DNA of 64,000 bases from Xanthobacteraceae bacterium (GCA_028290465.1 JAQGJU010000145.1:50592-114591); one strand, 5' to 3'; positions 25,425 through 33,672 are shown, counted from the stretch's first letter. Translations and numbers: made by a program. The notes: generated by a model not told the origin, from the sequence alone.

Positions 25425-25735
25425 TAACAATCTCCTGTAAAATTGCCGTCATCGTAGGCGCGGCCTGATCATTTTTTGACCAATCCCCGAACATACATTC
25501 GTTGATCCATCAAACGAACAACTCGCGTCGCGCGGGACATTGCCAAAGCCGCCCATGCAAGTCTAGAACCGCCATCCGTTGCAAAGTCCACCCGCGCTCT
25601 TCGATGAGCGCGGAACGAACGGCCGCTTCGTGCAAAAGCGGCCGCTTCGTGCAAAGGAGTCGCTTCGTTGACACTGCGCAGCGCGACTCTTATGTTCACC
25701 GTCGCCATGCGTACGGCAAGTGGTTGGAGGCGCAG
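25425..25735. other. Divergent promoter region with a 19-bp tandem repeat
   Basis: These 311 bases between the triple-Rid gene and the ABC ATPase gene must hold both promoters. A near-perfect tandem repeat, CGGCCGCTTCGTGCAAA followed by AG or GG, lies at 25620-25638 and 25639-25657. A third partial unit, GTCGCTTCGTTG, follows. It could be an operator array. Confidence 0.5.
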
Positions 25736-26500
25736 TTGTTGCGAGTAACCGACGTGCGCAAGGTTTTCGGTACGGCGCACGACACCTACATCGCGCTCGA
25801 CAACGTTTCCCTCGATATTGCAGACGGCGAATTCCTGTGCCTGCTCGGCCCGTCCGGTTGCGGCAAGTCGACCCTTCTCAATATCCTGGCCGGCTTTGAA
25901 CCGCCGACCTCCGGCAGTGTGACGGCCGACGGGGCTCCGGTCACCGGCGCCGGCCGTGATCGCGTCATGTGTTTTCAGGATGCCGGCTCTGCGTTGTTTC
26001 CCTGGCTCACGGTCGAGGAAAACGTCCGCTTCGGCCTGCGTGTTCGCAAAATTCCGAAAGCCGGCTGGGATTCGATCATCGACAAATACCTGCGCATGGT
26101 CGATCTCGACCGGCATCGCCGGAAGTTTCCGGCCCAATTGTCGGGCGGCATGCGTCAACGGCTGCAGATCGCCCGCATGCTGGCGGTCGAGCCGCAGGTT
26201 CTGTTGATGGACGAACCTTTCGCCGCGCTCGACGCATTGACGCGGCGGCATATGCATGCCGTGCTGCTCGAAATCTGGCAGCGCACCGGCAAGACCATCG
26301 TGTTCGTGACTCACGATATTGCCGAGGCGATTTCACTGGCCGACCGCATCGGTATGATGTCGGTCGGACCGCGTTCGGTGATCACCAAGATGATCGACGT
26401 CGACATGCCGCGGCCTCGCGATCTGACCAATCCGCGGGTGGCGCAGCTGTTCAACGAGATCGAGGCTCTGCTGGCGCCGGACCTGGCGCGGGCCGAATAG
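25736..26500 (+). CDS. ABC transporter ATP-binding protein (NitT/TauT type)
   Basis: ATPase of about 254 residues: Walker A GPSGCGKST, signature LSGGMRQR, Walker B VLLMDEP and switch His in FVTHD. It energises the permease encoded 40 bases downstream. No ATG fits; TTG 25736 or 25739 lies 5-8 bases after GGAGG and gives LRVTDVRKVFG as the N terminus. The frame is open upstream to 25502 but those codons are unlike the family. Part of an importer with the following permease and binding protein. Confidence 0.88.
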   Translation: MLRVTDVRKVFGTAHDTYIALDNVSLDIADGEFLCLLGPSGCGKSTLLNILAGFEPPTSGSVTADGAPVTGAGRDRVMCFQDAGSALFPWLTVEENVRFGLRVRKIPKAGWDSIIDKYLRMVDLDRHRRKFPAQLSGGMRQRLQIARMLAVEPQVLLMDEPFAALDALTRRHMHAVLLEIWQRTGKTIVFVTHDIAEAISLADRIGMMSVGPRSVITKMIDVDMPRPRDLTNPRVAQLFNEIEALLAPDLARAE

Positions 26501-26540
26501 ATTTGCCGTGCCGCACTGAAGCTATTTTGACAAGGACAGC

Positions 26541-27416
26541 GTGAAAGTGGCGAACGTTCGCGACAGCAATTCCGCCGCCCCGGCCGCCAAGCCCGGGATC
26601 AAGCCCGGAATCGCGAGCCCATTCCGTTGGCTTCGGGCGCGTATCGGCGCCGGCCGTGGCCAGTCCCTGATCCTCTCGATGGTCTCGTTGCTGTTCGCCG
26701 GCCTCATTTGGCACCTGCTGTCGACCTTCGTGTTCAATCCATTCCTGATCCCGCCGCCGCTGGAAGTGTTCTATGCGGCGATTCCAATGATCAAGAGCGG
26801 CGAGATTTTCGCTGACGTGGCCATCAGCACGACGCGGGTGCTGGTCGGATTCCTGACCGGCTCGCTGGTCGGCATCGTTGCCGGCGTGCTGCTCGGACGC
26901 ATTCGCGTGCTGCACGACCTGTTCGACCCGATCATCGAGCTGCTGCGCTATCTGTCGCCGACCGCGATGATTCCGATCGCCGTGATCTGGTTCGGCATCG
27001 GCGAGATGTCGAAATATTTCCTGATCTTTTGGGGCACGCTGTTCATCGTGCTGATCAACACCATCGCGGGCGTCGGCCGCACGCCAATCGCGCGGCAGCG
27101 CGCCGCCGAATGCCTCGGCGCCACCCGGCTGCAGATTTTCGTGCTCGTGGTGATCCCGTCGGCGGTGCCTTACATCGTGACCGGCATGCGCATCGCGATG
27201 GCATCGTCGTTCATGAGCGTCATCCCGGCCGAGATTCTCGCCGCGGATTCCGGCATCGGCTATCTGCTGCAGAAATCGTCGATGCTGCTCCAGACCCCCC
27301 GCATCTTCGTGGCGCTGATCACGATCTGCGTCCTCGGATTTATCGTCGACCGGATATTCCGGTTTTTCGTCGATCGCGTTCTCGCCCGCTACATGTCGTT
27401 CGTGGCGGTCACCTGA
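26541..27416 (+). CDS. ABC transporter permease (NitT/TauT type)
   Basis: Inner-membrane permease of 291 residues with six predicted helices and the EAA-type loop RQRAAECLGATRLQIFVLVV near residue 190. A basic, Pro/Ala-rich N-terminal 45 residues precede the first helix. Start GTG 26541. It belongs to the SsuC/TauC subfamily that imports sulfonates, nitrate, aromatic acids or pyrimidines; the ligand is not deducible. Confidence 0.9.
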   Translation: MKVANVRDSNSAAPAAKPGIKPGIASPFRWLRARIGAGRGQSLILSMVSLLFAGLIWHLLSTFVFNPFLIPPPLEVFYAAIPMIKSGEIFADVAISTTRVLVGFLTGSLVGIVAGVLLGRIRVLHDLFDPIIELLRYLSPTAMIPIAVIWFGIGEMSKYFLIFWGTLFIVLINTIAGVGRTPIARQRAAECLGATRLQIFVLVVIPSAVPYIVTGMRIAMASSFMSVIPAEILAADSGIGYLLQKSSMLLQTPRIFVALITICVLGFIVDRIFRFFVDRVLARYMSFVAVT

Positions 27417-27455
27417 CACCCCCCCACACCCAGACCCCAGAAGACAGGAGGACCC

Positions 27456-28460
27456 ATGTCCATCGTCACCAAGGCACTCACCGCCGCCGCGATCGCGGCC
27501 ACCGGCCTGATGCTCGCCGGCCACGTGGCCAGCGCGCAGCCGGCTCCGTTGAAGATGACGCTGTTCGGCCAGCCATCGGTCAACAATGACTCGATCTGGA
27601 TGGCGATCGAACAAGGGTTCTACAAGGAGGAGGGGCTCGATGTGACGTACCGGCTGTTCCCATCCGGCACCACGGCGTTCCAGGCGTTTCAGACCGGGCA
27701 GGGCGATATCGTGCTGGCCGGCGACCTGCCGAGCGTGCAGTATTTCTTCCGCACCAAGGGCGATTTCCGCATCATCGCGGTGGCCGAGCGCGACGCCCGC
27801 AATTACGTCGCGGTCGCCCGCAAGGACATCACCAAGCCGCAGGATCTGGCCGGCAAGACGGTCGCAACCCGGGTGGGTTCAACCGGCTCGTGGTTCATTT
27901 CCGAATACCTGAACAAGAACAAGGTCGATCCGAAGACCGTCGCCGTCAAGAACCTCGACACCCAGGTGCTGCCGACCGCGCTGTGCGGCGGCGACATTTC
28001 GGCGTTCTTCATCTGGCAGCCGATCGGCTCCCGCGCGGTCGAGATTTGTCCGGACCAAGCGCACATTCTCAGCGACGCGACCGGCTACATCCAGGGTTAT
28101 CTGGTCGCCGGCGCGCGGCCGGAATGGCTGGCGACGCCGCAAGGCAAGGAGATTGCCACGCGCTGGCTGCGCGCCACGCTGAAGGGCAAGGCGTTCGCGG
28201 AAAAGAACTTCGGCGCGGTCGCGGCCTATGCCAAGGCCAAGCTGGATTTGACCGAGAAGGCGACGCGCGACCAGTGGAGCACCTATGAGCGGCCCATCGC
28301 ACTCGACAAGGTCTATTACGAGGACTTCTGCAGTCTCAGCCGCTGGGCCCAGGGCGAGCAATTGACCACCGAGAAGATTGATTTCACCAAGCTGACCTGG
28401 ACCGAAGGCTTCGCGGCGATCGATGCCAAGATGAACGTGGCGCCGCCGCCGCCGTGCTGA
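27456..28460 (+). CDS. ABC transporter substrate-binding protein (NitT/TauT, NMT1-like)
   Basis: Secreted protein of 334 residues: signal peptide about 1-27 (ending HVASAQ), then the NMT1/SsuA-like fold with IWMAIEQGFYKEEGLDVTYR and GQGDIVLAGDLPSVQYFF. Four Cys lie in the mature part (CGG near 174, EICPDQ, FCSLS, and the final residue). AGGAGG precedes ATG 27456. Third gene of the importer; a palindrome-rich region follows. Confidence 0.9.
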   Translation: MSIVTKALTAAAIAATGLMLAGHVASAQPAPLKMTLFGQPSVNNDSIWMAIEQGFYKEEGLDVTYRLFPSGTTAFQAFQTGQGDIVLAGDLPSVQYFFRTKGDFRIIAVAERDARNYVAVARKDITKPQDLAGKTVATRVGSTGSWFISEYLNKNKVDPKTVAVKNLDTQVLPTALCGGDISAFFIWQPIGSRAVEICPDQAHILSDATGYIQGYLVAGARPEWLATPQGKEIATRWLRATLKGKAFAEKNFGAVAAYAKAKLDLTEKATRDQWSTYERPIALDKVYYEDFCSLSRWAQGEQLTTEKIDFTKLTWTEGFAAIDAKMNVAPPPPC

Positions 28461-28521
28461 GCATTTCCCGGCGAACTGGAACCGGTTCGCGTAATGAAAA
28501 CGCTCTATCCTTAAAGAGCTG

Positions 28522-28632
28522 GAGCGCGTTCGCAGGGAAGTTTGCGCCATCGGCGCAAGCTTGATTGCGTTGCGCAAAACCGGTGTCTGCCCCCGGATCA
28601 AGTCCGGGGCAGGCTTTTGGCTGAACGCGCTC
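28522..28632. repeat. Composite palindromic element between the ABC operon and dprA
   Basis: Outer arms GAGCGCGTTC (28522-28531) and GAACGCGCTC (28623-28632) enclose smaller hairpins, including TTGCGCC-ATC-GGCGCAA and a CCCCGGA/TCCGGGG pair. The right arm reaches the dprA stop. It probably terminates both converging units. Confidence 0.6.
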
Positions 28633-29756
28633 TAAAGCAGCGACACCTTCGTGCCGCCGTGTCGTTCCAGCCGACCGGCCAGTTCCAGTTCCAGCAGCAC
28701 GGTGCGCACGACCGAAGGCGGGCTTTGCGACAGGCGCACCAGATCGTCGATCGCGACCGGCGTCGGGCCGAGCAGGGACACGATGCGGGCACGTTGTTCG
28801 GCACCGGGGTCGGTCGCGGAGGGTGGCTCATGCACCGGCTCTTCGGCCAGCAAGGGCCCACGCGAAAGACCCATGATCGGCTGCAATGTGGCGATGACGT
28901 CGTCGGCCTCGGTGACCAGCGTCGCGCCCTGCTTGAGCAGGCCGTTGGTGCCTTCAGCGCGCGGATCGAGCGGCGAGCCCGGCACCGCGAAAACTTCGCG
29001 GCCCTGTTCGCCGGCGAAGCGCGCGGTGATCAGCGAACCGGAACGCGCGGCGGCTTCGACGATCACGACGCCGAGCGCGAGGCCGGAGATGATCCGGTTG
29101 CGGCGCGGAAAGTCCTGGGCGCGCGCCTGCCATTCATGCGGCATCTCGGACGCCACCGCGCCGGCCTCAGTGATGGCCGCGGCAAGCTCCGTATGTTCGG
29201 GCGGATAGAGCCGGGCCTGGCCGCCGGCCAGCACCGCGACCGTGCCGGTCGACAGGCTGGCGCGATGCGCGGCGCCGTCGATGCCGCGTGCCAATCCCGA
29301 AACGATGACAAAGCCGGCCTCGCCGAGCGCGCGCGAGATTTGGCTTGCGAATTTCAGGCCGGCCGCCGAGGCATTCCGCGAGCCGACCACCGCCACCATC
29401 GGGCGAGCCAGGACGGCAACAAGGCCGCGCACCGAAAGCAAGGGTGGCGCATCGTCGATCATGCGCAGCCGGCCCGGATAGGCCGGCTCATTGAATCCGA
29501 CCAGACAGACGCCCATGGCGCCAGCCAATGCGATCTCGCTTTCGGCCTCAGCGCTTGAGTAGATCTTTCCGGGCCGCGCGGCGCCGCCGCGCCGCGCCAG
29601 ATGCGGCAAGGCATCGAGCGCCGCACCGGCGCTGCCGTAATGACGGATCAGCGTCCTGAATGTGCGCGGCCCGACATTGTCGCTGCGCAGCAGCCGCAGC
29701 CAGTCGATGCGCTGCGCGTCCGTCAGTACGAGGTCGGTTGACCCGCGGTTGCTCAA
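28632..29756 (-). CDS. dprA: DNA-processing protein DprA (DNA protection during transformation)
   Basis: Protein of about 374 residues. An N-terminal SAM-like part has [19 protein letters not shown]. The Rossmann domain has [30 protein letters not shown] and the RNRIISGLA motif. A C-terminal winged helix spans about 315-374. DprA loads RecA onto incoming single-stranded DNA. Start TTG 29756 has GGAGGG 5 bases upstream; an alternative TTG at 29792 would run through a tandem repeat. In relatives it lies between plsY and topA; here foreign blocks lie on both sides. Confidence 0.92.
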   Translation of the reverse strand: MSNRGSTDLVLTDAQRIDWLRLLRSDNVGPRTFRTLIRHYGSAGAALDALPHLARRGGAARPGKIYSSAEAESEIALAGAMGVCLVGFNEPAYPGRLRMIDDAPPLLSVRGLVAVLARPMVAVVGSRNASAAGLKFASQISRALGEAGFVIVSGLARGIDGAAHRASLSTGTVAVLAGGQARLYPPEHTELAAAITEAGAVASEMPHEWQARAQDFPRRNRIISGLALGVVIVEAAARSGSLITARFAGEQGREVFAVPGSPLDPRAEGTNGLLKQGATLVTEADDVIATLQPIMGLSRGPLLAEEPVHEPPSATDPGAEQRARIVSLLGPTPVAIDDLVRLSQSPPSVVRTVLLELELAGRLERHGGTKVSLL

Positions 29757-29767
29757 AACGACCCTCC

Positions 29768-29815
29768 ATCGATCATAACGTGAGTTCAACAATCGATCAT
29801 AAAGTGAGTTTCACA
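29768..29815. repeat. Tandem 24-bp direct repeat upstream of dprA
   Basis: ATCGATCATAACGTGAGTTC (first 20 bases of the unit) at 29768-29791 is followed at once by a second copy at 29792-29815, identical at 21 of 24 positions. The pair lies just upstream of the preferred dprA start, so it may be an operator pair or a promoter-region repeat. Confidence 0.7.
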
Positions 29816-30003
29816 GATGATACTCGCGTTCAGATTGCAGGTTGACGCGTAATTGACCCAAAATCCTCACATTTCGGTCTTTGCGCGGTTGTGGCGGTTG
29901 CTTGGTGGGGTGAACCTTTTCGTGTAAATGGTTCAGAAGGCTCGGGCCAGCGCCAGGCTAGGAGCGCGGACCCACGGAGGACTTCGGATCCAAGGGGGAA
30001 GTT

Positions 30004-30465
30004 ATGGGCTCAGGTTCCAAAAGCGCGGGATCAAGGCTTGCACGGTCAAGGCTTGCAGGTTCAAGGCTTGCAAGTTCGAGGCTTGGAATACGGGCGCGGG
30101 CGGCCAGAACGCCTGAGCGGGTCGGCGCGGACGTCCAAGGCGTCGTGCAATTGCTGGTGTCCGCGAAGGCTTCCGTCAAGGTCCATGGTTCCGACCGGCT
30201 GTGCGGGAATCTAATCGAGCAGAGCATTGCGCGGCTGATGCACCGTCACGCCGTGACCCGTCCCGAACCCAGCGGCGCACCCACCAGCGACCTTGTCGAC
30301 GTCCCGTCCTTGTTGCGGCTGTTGATTTACGCAAAGGCCGAGGTGATCGAGCGGCTGGAGGACGCGACCTGCGCCGAAATGCTCGACGAGTGCGTCGGGC
30401 ATCTGTTGCGCACCCACCGTCTGTCGCAGGACCAGCTCTATCAGCGCGCGCTGTCGCTGCATTAG
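30004..30465 (+). CDS. Small protein with RLAxS repeats and an internally duplicated helical domain
   Basis: Protein of 153 residues, not recognised. Residues 9-28 are Ser-Arg-Leu-Ala-x pentamers encoded by a 15-bp tandem DNA repeat (30029-30088). The rest contains two related helical segments of about 43 residues, 42-84 (DVQGVVQLLVSAKASV start) and 97-139 (DVPSLLRLLIYAKAEV start), sharing DV, LL, AKA-x-V, one Cys and a terminal His. AAGGGGGAA precedes ATG 30004. It is the first gene of the plus-strand quorum-sensing block, 300 bases ahead of luxR. Confidence 0.65.
   Translation: MGSGSKSAGSRLARSRLAGSRLASSRLGIRARAARTPERVGADVQGVVQLLVSAKASVKVHGSDRLCGNLIEQSIARLMHRHAVTRPEPSGAPTSDLVDVPSLLRLLIYAKAEVIERLEDATCAEMLDECVGHLLRTHRLSQDQLYQRALSLH
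30029..30088 (+). repeat. 15-bp tandem repeat (4 units) inside a coding region
   Basis: The core TCAAGGCTTGCA recurs at 30031, 30046 and 30061, with a diverged unit (TCGAGGCTTGGA) at 30076, at an exact 15-base period. The repeat keeps the reading frame and encodes SRLAx pentamers, so unit number can change without a frameshift. Confidence 0.85.
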
Positions 30466-30764
30466 TAGCGAGCCCCCGGTCGGCCGGTTCCATGGAGTGA
30501 CGCCGCCAGCATGTTGGCGGCGTAGGCGCCGGCTTTTCGAAAAATTATGCTGAAACGAACAGCTTGGAACGTGATTCATCGGAATCGCGTTCTAGAACTT
30601 TCGGTCAAGTTGGACCGAGGGGCATTCGATCTATTTACGGGTCGCGTTCCGGCCGTCCCACTTCGCCGAAATGCTCCAGTGCCGATATGTATGGACAGTG
30701 CTGTTTTACCGGCAATACACTGTATCGCCTGGAAACGTGCGTCGCGTCACCGGAGTAAGGTTCT
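30466..30764. other. Intergenic region upstream of luxR
   Basis: These 299 bases are less GC-rich than their surroundings and hold no convincing gene. GGAGTAAGG near 30752 is the luxR ribosome site. I see no dyad matching the one in front of luxI. Confidence 0.55.
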
Positions 30765-31508
30765 ATGGCCTTCGAAGGCGATACTTACGGCCAGCGAACG
30801 TTGGATTTTGTCGAGCGGCTGCAACAGCTGACCGAGTACGACGAAATCTGTCAGCACATCATGAAGGAGATGGAGTGGTTCGGCTTTAGCTGCGTCAGCA
30901 GCTTCTCGATTCCAGGGCCGGGTGAAAATTTAAAGGCCAGCATCCAGCTCAATAACCGGCCGCAGGAGTACACCGAGCGATATGTAGAGAAGAATTATGT
31001 CGTGCACGATCCGGCGGTTACCGAGTTGCGCAAGACAATTCACCCTTACTCGTGGAGCGACATTCGCAAACGTCGGGTTTTGAAAAAATCCGAGAAGCTC
31101 ATCATGGACGAGGCCACCGAGTTCGGCGCTCGGGATGGCTTCATCATCCCGATCGTCACCATTTCCGGCTCGGCCGCGCTGTTTTGTCCCTGTGGATTGG
31201 AACCCGATCTGAGCCCAAGGGCGAGGGCCGCTGTCGAGATCATCGGCATCTACAGCCATCATGCCTTGCAACGGGCGCTGGTCCACAAACAACGCGAGGA
31301 AGCCGCGCATACGCCGCTAACGCCCCGCGAGCGTGAAATCATGCAATGGGTGGCTTCTGGTAAGACCGACGACGAGATCGCCGACATCTTGTCGGTGGGC
31401 ACCTCAACCGTCACCAGCCATGTTGAAAACGCTAAGAAAAAACTCGACGCATTTCGGCGTACCTACGCGGTCGTGCAGGCCATTCGCAGCGGCGAGATAT
31501 CATTGTAG
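30765..31508 (+). CDS. LuxR family autoinducer-binding transcriptional regulator
   Basis: Protein of 247 residues: an N-terminal acyl-homoserine-lactone-binding domain (about 15-165) and a C-terminal LuxR helix-turn-helix (LTPREREIMQWVASGKTDDE near 185, then VTSHVENAKKKL). Ligand-pocket positions conserved in the family are visible: Asp in HDPAV, Trp in YSWSDI, Gly in ARDGFIIPI. The first conserved Trp of the family is a Tyr here (PQEYTERY). luxI follows 89 bases downstream on the same strand. Confidence 0.93.
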   Translation: MAFEGDTYGQRTLDFVERLQQLTEYDEICQHIMKEMEWFGFSCVSSFSIPGPGENLKASIQLNNRPQEYTERYVEKNYVVHDPAVTELRKTIHPYSWSDIRKRRVLKKSEKLIMDEATEFGARDGFIIPIVTISGSAALFCPCGLEPDLSPRARAAVEIIGIYSHHALQRALVHKQREEAAHTPLTPREREIMQWVASGKTDDEIADILSVGTSTVTSHVENAKKKLDAFRRTYAVVQAIRSGEISL

Positions 31509-31527
31509 GCGCTAGCGCCGAAGTCTC

Positions 31528-31543
31528 TCCTAAGAACTTAGGA
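31528..31543. promoter_or_regulatory. Putative lux box upstream of luxI
   Basis: TCCTAAG-AA-CTTAGGA is a perfect dyad (7-bp arms, 2-base centre) in the 89-base luxR-luxI gap, 54 bases before the luxI start. LuxR-type regulators bind dyads of about 16-20 bp with this CT...AG symmetry, so this is a likely binding site for autoinduction. Confidence 0.65.
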
Positions 31544-31597
31544 TACCGCAAGTCGCGGCGATGGCGACACTTCCTCCGTCAACGGGCGGAGGACGTT

Positions 31598-32272
31598 ATG
31601 GTCATCGTGTTGAACGGAACTCAGCGGCGAGAGAAACAGGAATATTTCGACCGCCTGTTCAGTCTCCGTTACCAAATCTTTGTGAAAGGACGTGGCTGGG
31701 CGCTGCCGTCGGTGCAGGGACCGCTCGAAATCGATCAGTACGACGTTGACGAAGCGGTCTATTTCTTCGACCTTGACGAAAATGACGAGATCCGCGGCAG
31801 CGTCAGGATGACGCCGACCGACCGGTCTTCGCTGCTGGCCGACTATTTCCCGCACCTGATCGAGAATGGATCTTCGCCGCGTTCGCCGCTGATCTATGAA
31901 GCCACGCGCTATATCGTGCTGCCGGCGCGCACCAACCCGTCCGGGGTCCGGCTCGGCAAGGCCAGACTGATCAATGCCGTGGTCGAATGGTGCCTCGGCA
32001 TGAAGCTGTCGCACCTGCAGGCGGTCGTCGACACCGCAACCCTGTCCAGCTTCGTCGAGATGACGCATCGCACCATGCCGCTCGGCCTGTCGTATCCGTA
32101 TGGCGGCGGGCGCGGCGCGCCGGGTGGCGGCGAGTGCGTGGCGTTCCGCTGGCCGATCACCCACGAGGTTCTGAACGACGTCCGGGTCTATGGCGGACTG
32201 GATCGTGCCCAGTGGACGCTGCCCGACCCATCCAATCGCGGAAGCATTCCAACGCAGCCGGTTCTGCACTGA
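31598..32272 (+). CDS. Acyl-homoserine-lactone synthase (LuxI family, BjaI/RpaI-like)
   Basis: Protein of 224 residues that makes an N-acyl-homoserine lactone from S-adenosylmethionine and an acyl donor. Family-invariant residues are visible: Arg and Phe in LRYQIFV, Trp in KGRGW, both Asp in EIDQYD, Arg in RGSVRMTPT, Phe in DYFPHL, Glu and Arg in YEATRYIV. The sequence resembles the BjaI/RpaI/BraI group, which uses acyl-CoA (branched or aryl) rather than acyl-ACP; this specificity is an inference. GGAGG precedes ATG 31598. Confidence 0.94.
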   Translation: MVIVLNGTQRREKQEYFDRLFSLRYQIFVKGRGWALPSVQGPLEIDQYDVDEAVYFFDLDENDEIRGSVRMTPTDRSSLLADYFPHLIENGSSPRSPLIYEATRYIVLPARTNPSGVRLGKARLINAVVEWCLGMKLSHLQAVVDTATLSSFVEMTHRTMPLGLSYPYGGGRGAPGGGECVAFRWPITHEVLNDVRVYGGLDRAQWTLPDPSNRGSIPTQPVLH

Positions 32273-32317
32273 CAATGTTCACATGATCTCTACCTCATAA
32301 CCAGAAGGGTTAGCCCG

Positions 32318-33286
32318 ATGAGCAGACTCGCCAGACCGATCACACCGGATGAAGTCGCCGCCTATAGGATCAACGGAGTCGTGCTGTTGCGCGGCGTTCT
32401 CGATCTTGCCGGCGTGAATACGCTGCGCCGCTGCATCGATGAGGCGGTCGCGACGCTGAAACAAAGCCCGGCCGGTTACGACCTGAGTTCGCTGACCCAG
32501 GCGGCCGAGCGCGGCGACTGGGAACTGCTGCAGCAGCAGAGCGGCGGCCAGCACGATGTCTCGGGAATTATCGATTACATCAAATCGAGCGGCAAACCGT
32601 TCCTGGTGGATGCTGCCGAGCAGGGCAAGGGCAGCTTCCTGCTGGATACCGGCATCGCGGCCCGGCTGCGCGATTTCAAACGCTTCTCGGTGCGCGGCGC
32701 GCTGCCGGAGATCGCCGGCGCGCTGCTGGATTCGGAGAAGGTCAATTTCTTCGGCGACCAGATCTTCGTCAAGGAGCCGCAGACCCGCGAACGTACCGCC
32801 TTCCACCAGGATGCGACCTATTTCGAAATGGAAGGCGAACAGTGCTGTGTGATGTGGGTGCCGGTCGATCCGGTGACACTCGACAATGGCGCGATGATGT
32901 ATGTGCGCGGCTCGCACCGCTGGGGCAAACTCTATCAGCCCAACGTGTTCGTGGCGCAGACGCCGCTGCCGGGCGCGCAGGGCGAGCCGATGCCCGATAT
33001 CGAAGGCCATCTCGGCGACTACGACCTGATCCACTTCGACGTCGAGCCCGGCGACATGATCGTGCACCACTACAAGACATTGCACGGCTCGGGCGGCAAC
33101 CACAGCCGCTACCAGGTGCGCCGGGCCGCGTCGCTGCGCTATTGCGGCGACGACATGCGGTTCCAGACGCGGCCCTGGGCGCCGAAGCAGTTGCATCATA
33201 CGCACCAGCTCCAGGACGGCGATCCGCTCGGCGGGCCCGACTTTCCGGTGGTGTGGAGCCGCCGTCACTCACAGGAAGCGGCTTGA
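32318..33286 (+). CDS. Phytanoyl-CoA dioxygenase family Fe(II)/2-oxoglutarate oxygenase
   Basis: Protein of 322 residues of the PhyH family. The metal site is His163-x-Asp165 (AFHQDATYFE) with distal His256 (KTLHGSGGN), followed by Arg residues suited to binding 2-oxoglutarate. GAMMYVRGSHRWGK lies at 192-205. It begins 45 bases after luxI on the same strand, so it is probably co-expressed with it. It could hydroxylate an acyl chain, an amino acid or a secondary metabolite under quorum control; the substrate is unknown. Confidence 0.88.
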   Translation: MSRLARPITPDEVAAYRINGVVLLRGVLDLAGVNTLRRCIDEAVATLKQSPAGYDLSSLTQAAERGDWELLQQQSGGQHDVSGIIDYIKSSGKPFLVDAAEQGKGSFLLDTGIAARLRDFKRFSVRGALPEIAGALLDSEKVNFFGDQIFVKEPQTRERTAFHQDATYFEMEGEQCCVMWVPVDPVTLDNGAMMYVRGSHRWGKLYQPNVFVAQTPLPGAQGEPMPDIEGHLGDYDLIHFDVEPGDMIVHHYKTLHGSGGNHSRYQVRRAASLRYCGDDMRFQTRPWAPKQLHHTHQLQDGDPLGGPDFPVVWSRRHSQEAA

Positions 33287-33293
33287 GTGTTCC

Positions 33294-33332
33294 GTTGGCT
33301 TGGGCAGGCATCACCAACCGGCCCAAGCCAAC
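33294..33332 (+). promoter_or_regulatory. Hairpin between the dioxygenase gene and the next small gene
   Basis: Perfect 11-bp arms GTTGGCTTGGG and CCCAAGCCAAC are separated by 17 bases. There is no T-run. The right arm ends 16 bases before ATG 33349, whose ribosome site is poor, so the hairpin may be an attenuator, a translational control or an RNA-stability element rather than a simple terminator. Confidence 0.55.
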
Positions 33333-33348
33333 AACCCGGGACTGCGCA

Positions 33349-33618
33349 ATGACGAAAGAAATCTTGGCTGCAAGCGACGAGGATACGCCAGCGGACCGGT
33401 CGATGGCGATCCAGCCGCTGATCGACATGCTGGACTACGCGATGATCGGCGGCGCCGAACTCAAGCTGCCGAAATTCGTCTTCCTGTTGCGGGTGGCCAG
33501 CGAGGAGCTGACCAACAGCCTGGAACAGGCGGTCGATGAAGACGACGTCGTGGAAGACGACGTCGCGGAAGCGGGCGGCGCGGCATCGACGGGCGGAGCC
33601 GTCGGCGGCGATCCGTAG
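33349..33618 (+). CDS. Small acidic helical protein in the quorum-sensing block
   Basis: Protein of 89 residues, unknown. Residues 19-60 (from AIQPLIDMLDYAMIGGAELK) are predicted helical. The last 30 are Asp/Glu/Gly-rich and low-complexity. It shares an L-x-x-L-x-Y-A pattern with the proteins at 33673 and 30004. No clear Shine-Dalgarno; a hairpin precedes it, and it may be translated from the luxI-dioxygenase transcript. Confidence 0.55.
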   Translation: MTKEILAASDEDTPADRSMAIQPLIDMLDYAMIGGAELKLPKFVFLLRVASEELTNSLEQAVDEDDVVEDDVAEAGGAASTGGAVGGDP

Positions 33619-33672
33619 CTAGATCAGTCACAGGCGCCGGCCATAGGTCCGTCGCCTTCAGGGGAGAGTACG

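Noticed and set aside
25469..26314. Minus-strand frame of about 280 codons opposite the ABC ATPase gene
   Set aside because: Antisense shadow; the ATPase motifs on the plus strand are unmistakable.
30029..30088. Tandem repeats considered as a CRISPR-like array
   Set aside because: The units are 15 bases, contiguous without spacers, and in frame inside a coding region.
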